From: Novosphingobium sp. G106
Lineage (GTDB): Bacteria > Pseudomonadota > Alphaproteobacteria > Sphingomonadales > Sphingomonadaceae
DNA: 64,000 nucleotides
Direction: 5' to 3'
NCBI RefSeq assembly: GCF_019075875.1
Contig: NZ_JAHOOZ010000001.1
Coordinates: forward strand, 2,046,001-2,110,000
In this document: positions 8,829-17,292 of the stretch, one piece after another
Layout: each line of letters opens with the position of its first letter
How positions within the stretch are numbered: position 1 is the first letter of the stretch
Translations under genes and position numbers: made by a program
The notes under the pieces: model-generated
Seen by the model: the letters and a program-made list of their open reading frames with translations, nothing else
Database searches by the model: none
What the model was told of the DNA's origin: nothing

Positions 8829-10475
8829 TCAGCATTCTTCTGCGGCGAACATCGGTTCGTGAACGATGGCTATATGTCCTGCCGCGACTTGCTCCCGCAA
8901 GCGCTTCTTGTCGATCTTGCCCACGCTCGTCTTGGGGAGCGCTGGAAGGATCGCCCAATATTCGGGCACCATGAACTTCGCCATGCGGCCGCGCAGCACG
9001 GCCCGCAGCGCCGCGAAATCGGGATCGTCGGCACCGTCCCAAGCAACGATAGCCAGTGGGCGCTCCTCCCAGCGCGGGTCGGACACCGCCACCACCGCCA
9101 CCTCGACCACTCCAGACAGTGCAGCGATCCCGTTCTCGAGGTCGACCGAAGATATCCATTCGCCGCCGGACTTGATCAGGTCTTTGATGCGATCGGTGAC
9201 CTGGACATAACCGAACGGATCGATGCTGCCGACATCTCCGGTTTCGAACCAGCCGTCGGCCGTGATCGCGTGCGGCGTGTCGTGGTAGCCGGCGGTCACC
9301 CAAGGCCCTCGGACCTGCAACTGGCCAATCGCCTCACCGTCCTCCGCAACCGGGGTGCCGCCGTCGTCGACGATGCGCACTTCCATGCCGGCGACGGGCC
9401 GACCGCTCTTTGCGCGCCAGGCAGCCTCATCCTCCGGCGCAGTTCCACGAGGCGGGCTGGATAGGACGCACATAGGGCTCGTTTCGGTCATACCCCAGCC
9501 CTGCAACACATCGATACCCCACACCTCACGCACGCGCTCGATCAGGTGGCGCGACACGGCCGAACCGCCCGAGATGATTGTGCGGAAGCTCGACATATCC
9601 ATCGGCTGTCGCAAATTTCGCGTCAGCAGGTCGTTGAGGATCGTAGGGACCGTCATCGTCAGCGTCGGGCGAGCCTGGGCGATCATCTCGGCAATCGGAT
9701 CGGGCTGGAGGAAGCGCGATGGCATCACCATGTCCGCCCCCGCGAGCCAGCACGAATAGGGCAGGCCCCAGGCGCTGGCGTGAAACATCGGCGGCATCAT
9801 CAGTACGCGGTCGGCATTGCAGATCCCGAATGCGTCGCTTCCCATTGACGCCAGGCTGTGGAGGAAGATCGATCGGTGACTGTAGGTCACGCCCTTGGGA
9901 TTGCCAGTGGTTCCCGAGGTGTAGCACATCGCCGCGGCCGACCGTTCGTCGAGTTCCGGCCAGTCCATCATCGGATCGGCGGCCGCCAGCAAGTCGGCCA
10001 GGGCATGGGGCACGACATTCATGCCGTCGAATGCCCCGCCCCCGTCGCCATCGGTAACGATGACGTGCCGCAGACCCGGCAAATCGCCTGCAAACGCGGC
10101 GAGAAGTTCGACGAGGCTGCTGTCGACGATAATCACCCGATCGTCGGCGTGATTGGCAATCCAGCCAATCTGGTCGGGATAAAGCCTCAGGTTCAGGGTG
10201 TGCAGCACGAAACCCGCCGCCGGCACCGCGAGATAGGCTTCGAGATGCGCATGACTGTTCCAGCACAGCGTGCCGACGCGGTCTCCGGGCGCAATGCCAA
10301 GCTCGTGCAGGGCGCTCGCCAGTCTCCGCGACCGGTCGGCGATGTCGGCGAAGGTCATCGCCCGCAGGCCCTGGCCGTCGAAGGTGGAGACGGTGCTGTC
10401 AGCGAACAACCGCGCACCACGCAGGAAGATCATCTGCGTCGTCAGCGGGAAGTCCATCATCGTCGCATCGATCAT
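8829..10475 (-). CDS. AMP-dependent acyl-CoA ligase (medium/long-chain type)
   Basis: Activates a carboxylic acid to its acyl-CoA using ATP. The 548-residue protein has all ANL motifs: the P-loop YTSGTTGNPKG near residue 180, GWGMTETSP near 330, WFETGDVG near 425, the hinge DRIKDLIKSGGEWIS near 440, and the catalytic lysine in the KTSVGKIDKK segment near 530. The open frame extends 133 codons upstream through the neighbouring kinase gene. The ATG at 10475 is preferred because it begins the family domain and overlaps the kinase stop as ATGA. It probably activates the acid set free after ring opening of the locus substrate, with the racemase and dehydrogenase acting afterwards. Confidence 0.92.
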   Translation of the reverse strand: MIDATMMDFPLTTQMIFLRGARLFADSTVSTFDGQGLRAMTFADIADRSRRLASALHELGIAPGDRVGTLCWNSHAHLEAYLAVPAAGFVLHTLNLRLYPDQIGWIANHADDRVIIVDSSLVELLAAFAGDLPGLRHVIVTDGDGGGAFDGMNVVPHALADLLAAADPMMDWPELDERSAAAMCYTSGTTGNPKGVTYSHRSIFLHSLASMGSDAFGICNADRVLMMPPMFHASAWGLPYSCWLAGADMVMPSRFLQPDPIAEMIAQARPTLTMTVPTILNDLLTRNLRQPMDMSSFRTIISGGSAVSRHLIERVREVWGIDVLQGWGMTETSPMCVLSSPPRGTAPEDEAAWRAKSGRPVAGMEVRIVDDGGTPVAEDGEAIGQLQVRGPWVTAGYHDTPHAITADGWFETGDVGSIDPFGYVQVTDRIKDLIKSGGEWISSVDLENGIAALSGVVEVAVVAVSDPRWEERPLAIVAWDGADDPDFAALRAVLRGRMAKFMVPEYWAILPALPKTSVGKIDKKRLREQVAAGHIAIVHEPMFAAEEC

Positions 10476-11497
10476 CGTGCGGCTTCCTCGACCAGCGTCG
10501 CGGCCTCGCGCAGCAGGTTCGGGACATCGTATTCGAGCCCGCGGGCATAGTCGCTCGAAACCTTGCCCTGGGCACAGAGCACCCAGGCGCCTTCGACGAT
10601 CGCGGCCAGTCGCCACGCGGAAAAGACGATATGCCAGGCGAGCGCCGCATGATCGCGCCCGCTCGCGAGTGACCAGATCTCCGCCATTTCGGCCCTTCCG
10701 GGCGCTTCGGAGTGGTTGGAGATCGCCTGCACGAAGGCGAAGCCCAGCGGCGCTGCCGGATCGCGTTTCCAGAAGAACAGGCAGAGGCCAAGGTCGACCA
10801 GAGGATCGCCGAGCGTCGCCATTTCCCAGTCGATCACAGCGCGTACTTCGGGCCGCTCCCGCCCGGCAAGGCAATTATCGAGATGGAAGTCGCAATGGAT
10901 GATGGCGGGGCTGCCTTCCGCAGGAAGCGTGGCGAGCAGCCATTCGCCGACCTCCGTCAGCAGCGGCAGGTCGCGCACGGCATTGTCCGCGCGCACTTTC
11001 AGCCAGCGCTCGATCTGCCGCCGCGCGAAGCCTGCAGGCTTGCCGAAGCCTTGCGCGTGCAACGGTGCGGTGTCGACCCGGTGGATCGTGCCGAGCGTTT
11101 CCATCAGCGAACGGCCTATCTCGGCAGTCGCATCGGCACCATAGGCATCGGGAAAGGCATCGGTGATGGTCACGCCATCGACGAATTCGGACAGGGCGAA
11201 CGGCTGGCCGATCACCTGCGGGTCATCGCAATAGGCGACCGGACGCGGCGCCGGGGCGTGATCGGCAAGCGCCGAGATCGCCGCGAATTCGCGCGAGATC
11301 CCCGCCGCAGCCTTGTCCGAAACGGTTTCCGTGGGCGGATGGCGCAACACGAAGCGCCCCTCTCGGGCGGTCACCAGGCGCGTGACGTTGGCATTGCCTC
11401 CAGCGAGCTGGCCGCCGATCCCGACATCGTGCAGGCCGGCATTGGCGCAGAGCCAGTCCGCGAGCCTGGTGTCGGCATCGGAGGTCACAACCCGCAC
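10472..11497 (-). CDS. APH-family phosphotransferase (ACAD10/11 kinase-domain type)
   Basis: A 341-residue protein of the aminoglycoside-phosphotransferase fold. It has the ATP-binding lobe (GGNANVTRLV near residue 33, RFVLRHPP near 48), the catalytic loop HCDFHLDN near 200 and the metal-binding IDWEMATLGDPLVDL segment near 222. This subgroup is typically found with acyl-CoA dehydrogenases and ligases and resembles the kinase domain of mammalian ACAD10/ACAD11, which phosphorylates hydroxyacyl-CoA so that it can be eliminated. That suggests a role on a hydroxylated acyl-CoA here rather than antibiotic resistance. The GTG start lies 13 bases inside the SDR gene. The stop overlaps the ligase start. 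Confidence 0.85.
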   Translation of the reverse strand: MRVVTSDADTRLADWLCANAGLHDVGIGGQLAGGNANVTRLVTAREGRFVLRHPPTETVSDKAAAGISREFAAISALADHAPAPRPVAYCDDPQVIGQPFALSEFVDGVTITDAFPDAYGADATAEIGRSLMETLGTIHRVDTAPLHAQGFGKPAGFARRQIERWLKVRADNAVRDLPLLTEVGEWLLATLPAEGSPAIIHCDFHLDNCLAGRERPEVRAVIDWEMATLGDPLVDLGLCLFFWKRDPAAPLGFAFVQAISNHSEAPGRAEMAEIWSLASGRDHAALAWHIVFSAWRLAAIVEGAWVLCAQGKVSSDYARGLEYDVPNLLREAATLVEEAAR

Positions 11498-12222
11498 ATC
11501 AGGCCCCCGTCGGTGAATACCGTCGAGCCGGTCATGTATGTCGATCCCGCGACCCAGAAGCAGGCCTCGGCGATTTCTTCCGCTTCGCCCATCCGTCCGA
11601 GCGGCACTTTCGCCACGATCGCTTCGCGCGCCTTCTTACTGATGCCACTGGTCATTTCGGTCATCACGAAGCCCGGCACCACGAGATTGACCCGGATGCC
11701 GCGGCGGGCGAGTTCGGCTGCGAGCACATTGGTCAAGCCAGCAAGCCCGGCCTTCGATGCGCCATAACAGCTATCACCGGAAAAGCCGCGAAAGCCGACT
11801 ACTGCGCCCACGTTCACGATTGAGCCGCCTTTCCCCATGTGCGGCAGCGCAGAGCGCACGACATGGAGCGGGCCGGAGAGGTTGGTAGCGAGCGTCGCGT
11901 CCCAATCCTCGATCGCGAAGCTTTCGACCCGGCCACCCCGATGCAGCCCGGCGCTGTTGACCAGCACGTCGATGCCGCCCCATTCCGCTGCCACCCGCGC
12001 GCAGCAGTTCTGCACCTGCGACGGGTCGCTGACATCCGCCGCGATGCCCATAGCCCGGTCGCCAAGCGCCAAGGCTTCCGCCGCAATCGAGTCGCTTCGC
12101 GCGACGAGGCAAACCCGGTCCCCCGCCGCCAGCGCGCGTTCGGCGATTGCTCGACCGATACCGCGCGAGGCGCCGGTCACCACCCAGCGGCGGGGCAGTG
12201 GCGGGAAGGCCGGCCGATCCAC
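11485..12222 (-). CDS. Short-chain dehydrogenase/reductase lacking the catalytic serine
   Basis: A 245-residue SDR with the NAD(P)-binding TGASRGIG at residues 17-24, NSAG near 88 and the YxxSK pair (YGASK near 152). The residue 13 positions before the Tyr, which is normally the catalytic Ser, is Ala (VNVGAVVGF in place of VNISSxxG). The enzyme may therefore have altered activity or use another residue. The start is GTG with an AGGAG site seven bases upstream. It follows the TonB receptor by nine bases and overlaps the kinase by 13. It probably oxidises or reduces a hydroxy or keto intermediate of the pathway. Confidence 0.88.
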   Translation of the reverse strand: MDRPAFPPLPRRWVVTGASRGIGRAIAERALAAGDRVCLVARSDSIAAEALALGDRAMGIAADVSDPSQVQNCCARVAAEWGGIDVLVNSAGLHRGGRVESFAIEDWDATLATNLSGPLHVVRSALPHMGKGGSIVNVGAVVGFRGFSGDSCYGASKAGLAGLTNVLAAELARRGIRVNLVVPGFVMTEMTSGISKKAREAIVAKVPLGRMGEAEEIAEACFWVAGSTYMTGSTVFTDGGLMCGL

Positions 12223-12231
12223 GAGATGCTC

Positions 12232-14517
12232 CTAGAAAGTCTGCGTGACCGCAACGCCATAGGTCCGGCGCGGCCGCGGTGCGGCGTAGCTCCAGACACC
12301 CTGCACGTCGTAGCCGATCGTCCAGCCCTTCTCGTTGGCCAGGTTCTGGCCGAACACGCTTACCGTCGTCTTGTTGAACCGCACGTTGGCCGAAGCATCG
12401 ACCAGATACTGGCCGCCGTTGCGAAGGTTCGGATTGTTGAGGAACGTGATCTCGTGCGGACCGATGTAATGGACATCCCCGGTAATCCAAGCCGAGGCAT
12501 TGTCCCCGATTTCGGTTTCATATGTCGCGCCGAAGCTCCACGTCCATTTCGGCGCACGGCGGATCTTGAGGAAGGTCGCGTCCACCGGCGTGCCGGTGCT
12601 GAAGATGTCGCCGAAGAATTTCTTATACTTGGCGTCGAGGTACCCTAGATTGCCGTTCACCTTCAGGTTCCGGGTGACCTGAGCCGTCAGATCGAACTCG
12701 ACGCCCTTGAAATCGGCTGACGACGCGTTGATCGTCCGGTTTTCGCGCCCCGTGGACGTTCCGGGCGCCGGCACGTCGAGATCCTGCTGCATGTCCTTGT
12801 ACTTCATCAGGAATGCCGAGCCGTTCAGACGTACGCGCCCGCCGGCGAACTCGGTCTTGAAACCGACCTCGTAGTTATCGAGCGTTTCCGGATTGTAGGG
12901 GATCGTCGCGGCGCCGATCGTCGATGGCCGGCCGTTGAAGCCACCGCCGCGATAGCCGCGTGACCACAGGGCATAGACCATGGCGTCATTGTTCAGTTCG
13001 TAGCGAAGCGAAATCCTGGGCGTGAACTTCGACCAGCTTGCCTTCACCGGCGTCGTCATGACGATCTGCCCGCCCGCAAGGCTGGGCTGGATCACCGCGA
13101 CAGGGTTTGCCTCCACCAGCGTTCCGTAGATAAAAATCGGCTTGTCGTTGACCAGGCTGGTCTTCTTGTCATGCGTATAGCGTGCACCGACGGTCAGAGT
13201 CAGGCCGTCGACCAGCTTGTAGTCGGCTTCCCCGTAGAACGCCCAGGACTTGTTGGTCTGCGTCACGTCCTGCGCACTGGTGAGCAACGGCGCACCAGCG
13301 AAGCCGATGTAGTTCTTCAGGTTGATCGTATAGCGCGAATCCCACAGGTAAGCGCCCAGCACGAAAGTCAGCGGGCCGTTCCCGCCCTTGGTCAGGCGTA
13401 GCTCGTTGGTCGTCTGACGCCAGCGGGCGGGACGATCGGTGTGGTACAAGGTCTGCGGTCCGGCATCGAAATCCTGATTGATCGCTTCGTTCGTCTTCAA
13501 CCATCCCAGGATGTAGTCGATCTGAAAATCGGAGCCGAGATCGTAGGTCGCCTTGGCGATTGCCATGTCGAGCTTGAACGTCGCGTTCTTGTCCAGCCGA
13601 CCGTTGCTCACGCTGACATAGCGGTCGCCGGATGTCGGCACGCCCGGGCTGGGCGAGCACTGCTGATATGCCGCGCAGAAAAGGTCGGTCGGGCGGTTGA
13701 CCGCGAGGAGCTGTGGCGGATCCTGCTTGGTCTTCTGGTGATCGTAGCTGACCTGGATGTGAAGATCGGTGGTCGGCTCGAACAGCAGCGCGCCGGAGAC
13801 CGCGTAGAATTCCGAACGCTGGCCCGGCTGGTTGTAGAAGCGGTTGTAGAAATAGCCGTCCGACTTTTCATAGGCTCCACTGACCTTGACCGCCAGATTG
13901 TCGGTCAGGCCCGTGCTGGCGACGGCCTCGGCTTTCCAGGTATCGAACTTGCCATAGGTGACGCGCGCCTTGCCCGTCAGGTCGTAGGTCGGCCGTGAGC
14001 GGGCAATGTTGATGACGCCACCTGTCGCGTTGCGGCCGAACAGCGTGCCTTGCGGTCCGCGCAGCACCTCGACGCGGTCGATGTCTATGGCTTTGAGCAG
14101 GCTGCCCGAGCTTTGCCCGATGTAGACGTCGTCGAACACGACGCCGACCGCCGGGTCGACCGACTTCTCCACGTCGGCAACGCCGATGCCACGGATGTAG
14201 ACGGCGGCGACGCCCCCCGGCCCCTGTTGGGTATCATCGATGACGACGTTCGGCGATGAATCGGCGAAGTCGCGGACGTCGGAATCGAAGCGCTTGGCCA
14301 AGTCGCCGGCCGAAAGAGCACTGATCGAAGCGGGAACATCCTGCATGCGTTCTACACGCTTGCGGGCGGTGACGACGATATCTTCAAGGCCGCCCTCGTT
14401 CCTTTCGGCGACCGGCGACGCGGCAGACTGTCCATAGGTGGGAACCGTCCAGGCGACAGCCGAACTGGCAACCGAGAGTGACAGGACAAACCGATTCCGG
14501 ATCATGCCTGCGAGCAT
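12232..14517 (-). CDS. TonB-dependent outer-membrane receptor
   Basis: A 761-residue receptor. Signal peptide residues 1-30 end near TYGQSAAS. A TonB-box/plug start follows (EDIVVTARKR near residue 46, then DVPASISALS and the plug motif with RVEVLRGPQGTLFGRNATGG near 130-150), then a 22-strand beta-barrel ending in the aromatic VAVTQTF terminus. Energy comes from TonB-ExbB-ExbD, encoded elsewhere. Sphingomonads use such receptors for hydrophobic carbon compounds as well as siderophores. Here the link to catabolic genes suggests uptake of the locus substrate. The ATG at 14517 with GGAGGGGAG upstream is preferred over a TTG at 14538. It is the first gene of the leftward operon. Confidence 0.93.
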   Translation of the reverse strand: MLAGMIRNRFVLSLSVASSAVAWTVPTYGQSAASPVAERNEGGLEDIVVTARKRVERMQDVPASISALSAGDLAKRFDSDVRDFADSSPNVVIDDTQQGPGGVAAVYIRGIGVADVEKSVDPAVGVVFDDVYIGQSSGSLLKAIDIDRVEVLRGPQGTLFGRNATGGVINIARSRPTYDLTGKARVTYGKFDTWKAEAVASTGLTDNLAVKVSGAYEKSDGYFYNRFYNQPGQRSEFYAVSGALLFEPTTDLHIQVSYDHQKTKQDPPQLLAVNRPTDLFCAAYQQCSPSPGVPTSGDRYVSVSNGRLDKNATFKLDMAIAKATYDLGSDFQIDYILGWLKTNEAINQDFDAGPQTLYHTDRPARWRQTTNELRLTKGGNGPLTFVLGAYLWDSRYTINLKNYIGFAGAPLLTSAQDVTQTNKSWAFYGEADYKLVDGLTLTVGARYTHDKKTSLVNDKPIFIYGTLVEANPVAVIQPSLAGGQIVMTTPVKASWSKFTPRISLRYELNNDAMVYALWSRGYRGGGFNGRPSTIGAATIPYNPETLDNYEVGFKTEFAGGRVRLNGSAFLMKYKDMQQDLDVPAPGTSTGRENRTINASSADFKGVEFDLTAQVTRNLKVNGNLGYLDAKYKKFFGDIFSTGTPVDATFLKIRRAPKWTWSFGATYETEIGDNASAWITGDVHYIGPHEITFLNNPNLRNGGQYLVDASANVRFNKTTVSVFGQNLANEKGWTIGYDVQGVWSYAAPRPRRTYGVAVTQTF

Positions 14518-14610
14518 CGAAATCTCCCCTCCATTCAAGCATCGCCGGCCCCTTGCCGGTCATTTTGCTTGCCGCACGCACGACGATTCCGTCGCACCGG
14601 CAAAGGCAGA

Positions 14611-14645
14611 TAATCATACTTGCTTACGACAAGCAAGTGTGATTA
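14611..14645. promoter_or_regulatory. TetR-type operator O2 in the divergent promoter
   Basis: A 35-bp palindrome centred at 14628. The inner arms ACTTGCTT / AAGCAAGT flank ACGAC, and the outer arms TAATCA / TGATTA are separated from them by one unpaired base on each side. It shares TTGCTTACGnCnAGCAA with the site at 8130-8148. It lies 94 bases from the TonB receptor start and 77 bases from the SDR start, so one bound dimer pair could repress both operons. Binding by the local TetR is inferred. Confidence 0.75.
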
Positions 14646-14721
14646 TCTCGACCCATAGGCACTGAAGCGGCGCAACCAAGCTGCCCGGCCTTTCAGCTGC
14701 GTCGATATCGGGAGAGCGTGA

Positions 14722-15474
14722 ATGAGTGGTCGATTGAATGGCAAGGTGGCGCTGATTTCTGGCGGCGCCAGCGGCCTGGGCGCTGCGCAAGCCACCCTGT
14801 ACGCCAGGGAAGGCGCGAAAGTCGTAATCGGCGACTTACAGGAATCGCTTGGTGCCGAAACGGTCGCGACGATTGCGGCCAAAGGCGGCGACGCCCGGTT
14901 CGTCCGGCTCGACGTGACCGATCCGGCGAGCTGGCACGCGGCAGTCGCTTTTGCAGCTTCCGAATTCGGAAAGCTCACAACGCTCGTCAACAACGCCGGC
15001 ATATTTCACCCTGGCGGCGTCGAAAACGAGACCGAGCAAGGCTGGGCGCAAATGATCGCGGTCAACCAGACCGGCGTATTCCTGGGCATGAAGGCTGCGG
15101 CGCCAGAGCTGCTCAAATCGGGCAATGCGGCGATCGTCAACATCTCCTCGCTATATGGTTTGATCGGCAGCGCCGATGCGATCGGCTATCATGCGTCGAA
15201 GGCGGCGGTTCGCGTGATGAGCAAGGGCACGGCTCTCGAATTCGCGAAGCGCGGCATCCGCGTGAACACGATCTTCCCCGGGCAGATCTGCACGCCGATC
15301 CTGGGCGACATCACGCCTGAACAGGATGCCGCGATCAAGGCCGCGATCCCGATGGGCGAAGTCGGCGACCCGATGGATATCGCCTACGGCTCGCTCTACC
15401 TCGCCTCGGACGAAGCGAAATACGTCTCCGGCGCCGAGCTTTGGATCGATGGCGGGTGGTACGCAGCATGCTGA
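14722..15474 (+). CDS. Classical short-chain dehydrogenase/reductase
   Basis: A 250-residue NAD(P)-dependent SDR. Cofactor motif SGGASGLG is near residue 13, the NNAG element near 90, and the full catalytic set Ser (NISSLYG), Tyr and Lys (YHASK) near 140-160; it ends with the IDGGW motif. It resembles 3-alpha/20-beta-hydroxysteroid and cyclohexanol-type dehydrogenases, so oxidation of a secondary alcohol to the ketone used by the Baeyer-Villiger enzyme is plausible. A GGGAG ribosome site precedes the ATG. It is the first gene of the rightward operon and is driven from the palindromic promoter. The substrate is unproven. Confidence 0.9.
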   Translation: MSGRLNGKVALISGGASGLGAAQATLYAREGAKVVIGDLQESLGAETVATIAAKGGDARFVRLDVTDPASWHAAVAFAASEFGKLTTLVNNAGIFHPGGVENETEQGWAQMIAVNQTGVFLGMKAAAPELLKSGNAAIVNISSLYGLIGSADAIGYHASKAAVRVMSKGTALEFAKRGIRVNTIFPGQICTPILGDITPEQDAAIKAAIPMGEVGDPMDIAYGSLYLASDEAKYVSGAELWIDGGWYAAC

Positions 15475-15499
15475 TCGCACGCACCGGAGGCGCAGGGGC

Positions 15500-16807
15500 A
15501 TGAGCTGGGATTTTTCGACCGACCCTGAATTCCAGCAGTCGCTCGACTGGATGCGCGACTTCGTGCGCGAGGAGGTCGAGCCGCTCGATCTCGTGTTCCG
15601 CGGACCGGCCGATCCTTTCGACCCGAAAGGACCGGCGCGGCCCATCATCAAGCCGCTGCAGCAAGTGGTCAAGGACCGCGGGCTGTGGGCCTGCCACTTG
15701 GGTCCCGAGCTTGGCGGCAAAGGCTTCGGGCAAGTAAAGCTCGGGCTCATGAACGAGATCCTCGGCCGCAGCCGGTTTGCGCCGGTCGTGTTCGGCACCC
15801 AGGCCCCCGACACGGGCAATGCAGAAATCCTCGCCCGCTTCGGCAGCGAGGATCAGAAGGCCCGCTATCTCCAGCCTTTGCTGGATGGCGATATTGTCTC
15901 CTGTTACTCGATGACCGAGCCGCAGGCGGGCTCCGATCCCGGCGAATTCACCTGCCGCGCGCGGCGCGACGGCGACGAATGGGTGATCGACGGCGAAAAA
16001 TGGTTCGCAAGCCATGCCTGCGTTGCCGAATTTCTGATCGTGATGACGATCACCGATCCCGACGTCCCTGTGCACGAGGGATCGAGCATGATCATCGTGC
16101 CCAATCCCACGCCGGGAATGGAAATAGTGCGCAACACCGCGGTCGGCCCGAGGGACGAGATCGGATCCGGTGTCCACGGCTATATCCGTTTCACGGGATG
16201 CCGGGTGCCCGTGGCAAATACGCTCGGACCCGTCGGCGAAGGTTTCAAGGTCGCCCAGTCACGGCTGGGTGGCGGCCGCATACACCACGCGATGCGCACG
16301 GTGGGCATGTTGAACAAGGCGCTCGACATGATGTGCGAACGCGCCGTGAGCCGTCGCACCAAAGGAGAGCGGCTTGCCGACAAGCAGATGGTGCAAGAGA
16401 AGATCGCCGACAGCTACACGCAGATCCTGCAGTTCCGCCTTCATGTGCTCTACGCCGCGTGGCTGCTCGACCGGGACAAGGGCTACACCCATCCCGTGCG
16501 ACGTGAGATTTCGGCCGTGAAGGCGGCAATGCCGGGCGTGCTCAAGGATGTCGTCTATCGCGCGCTCCACCTGCACGGTTCGCTCGGCATGTCGAACGAA
16601 ACGCCGCTGATGGACATGTGGCAATACGTCCCCGAAATGGGCATCGTCGATGGGCCGACCGAGGTTCACAAGGTGTCGGTCGCGCGCGATCTGCTGCGCC
16701 ACGTCAAACCTGCAACGGGGATATTTCCCAGCTACCACGTGCCGACAGCGCGCGAAGCGGCGCTGCGCAAGTTCTCACCCTATCTCGACGGAAGGGACGC
16801 AGCGTGA
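15500..16807 (+). CDS. Acyl-CoA dehydrogenase family protein
   Basis: FAD-dependent dehydrogenase of 435 residues that introduces an alpha,beta double bond into an acyl-CoA. The N-terminal helical domain contains ELGGKGFGQ near residue 72. The FAD/substrate beta-domain has YSMTEPQAGSDP near 138 and GEKWFASHA near 168. The C-terminal domain has LHGSLGMSNETPL near 375 and a conserved VDGPTEVH near 400. The frame is open upstream into the SDR gene, but the ATG at 15500 begins the family domain and follows GGAGG. It lies 25 bases after the SDR stop and overlaps the next gene as GTGA. It likely acts on the product of the ligase and racemase. Confidence 0.92.
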   Translation: MSWDFSTDPEFQQSLDWMRDFVREEVEPLDLVFRGPADPFDPKGPARPIIKPLQQVVKDRGLWACHLGPELGGKGFGQVKLGLMNEILGRSRFAPVVFGTQAPDTGNAEILARFGSEDQKARYLQPLLDGDIVSCYSMTEPQAGSDPGEFTCRARRDGDEWVIDGEKWFASHACVAEFLIVMTITDPDVPVHEGSSMIIVPNPTPGMEIVRNTAVGPRDEIGSGVHGYIRFTGCRVPVANTLGPVGEGFKVAQSRLGGGRIHHAMRTVGMLNKALDMMCERAVSRRTKGERLADKQMVQEKIADSYTQILQFRLHVLYAAWLLDRDKGYTHPVRREISAVKAAMPGVLKDVVYRALHLHGSLGMSNETPLMDMWQYVPEMGIVDGPTEVHKVSVARDLLRHVKPATGIFPSYHVPTAREAALRKFSPYLDGRDAA

Positions 16808-17265
16808 CCGACGCCCTCCTCCAACGCATCGACCGGCTGGAAAGCCGGTTCGCCATGCTCGATCTCGTCAGCGACTATTGCCATGGCTTCGACAAGCGAG
16901 ATTTCGACCGCTTCCTTGCCATCTGGTGGGAGGATTGCGTCTGGGAGATCGGGCCGCCCTTCGGAACCTTCCACGGCCACGCCGGGATCAACGAGGCCGT
17001 GAAGGACATCCTCTGGCCCGCCTGGTTTCAGTCGACCCACTGCACCACCAACCTCCGCATAGACTTTTCGAGCGATGACCATGCCGGCGGCGTTTGCGAC
17101 GTCGATTGCATCGGTACGACCAGCGATGGCCAGGCGCAAACCGTCGCCGCAACCTACACGGACACCTTCGAACGTCGCGACGGCGTCTGGAAGATTGCGC
17201 GGCGGCACGTGAAGATGCACCATTTCAGCCCGCTCGTCGGGATCAAGCTCGAAGCGCCGCAATAG
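16804..17265 (+). CDS. NTF2/SnoaL-like domain protein
   Basis: A 153-residue single-domain protein of the nuclear-transport-factor-2 fold, cone-shaped alpha+beta, related to ring-hydroxylating dioxygenase small subunits, scytalone dehydratase and ketosteroid isomerase. Family-like features are the DYCHGFDKRDFDRFLAIWWEDCVW helix-strand region at residues 22-45 and the closing strand DGVWKIARRHV near 130. The catalytic Asp/His set cannot be assigned with confidence, so isomerase, dehydratase or hydratase activity are all possible. It begins with GTG overlapping the dehydrogenase stop, which shows tight coupling within the rightward catabolic operon. Confidence 0.8.
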   Translation: MTDALLQRIDRLESRFAMLDLVSDYCHGFDKRDFDRFLAIWWEDCVWEIGPPFGTFHGHAGINEAVKDILWPAWFQSTHCTTNLRIDFSSDDHAGGVCDVDCIGTTSDGQAQTVAATYTDTFERRDGVWKIARRHVKMHHFSPLVGIKLEAPQ

Positions 17266-17292
17266 GCGCAACGGCGAGAGGAGAGGAACAGC

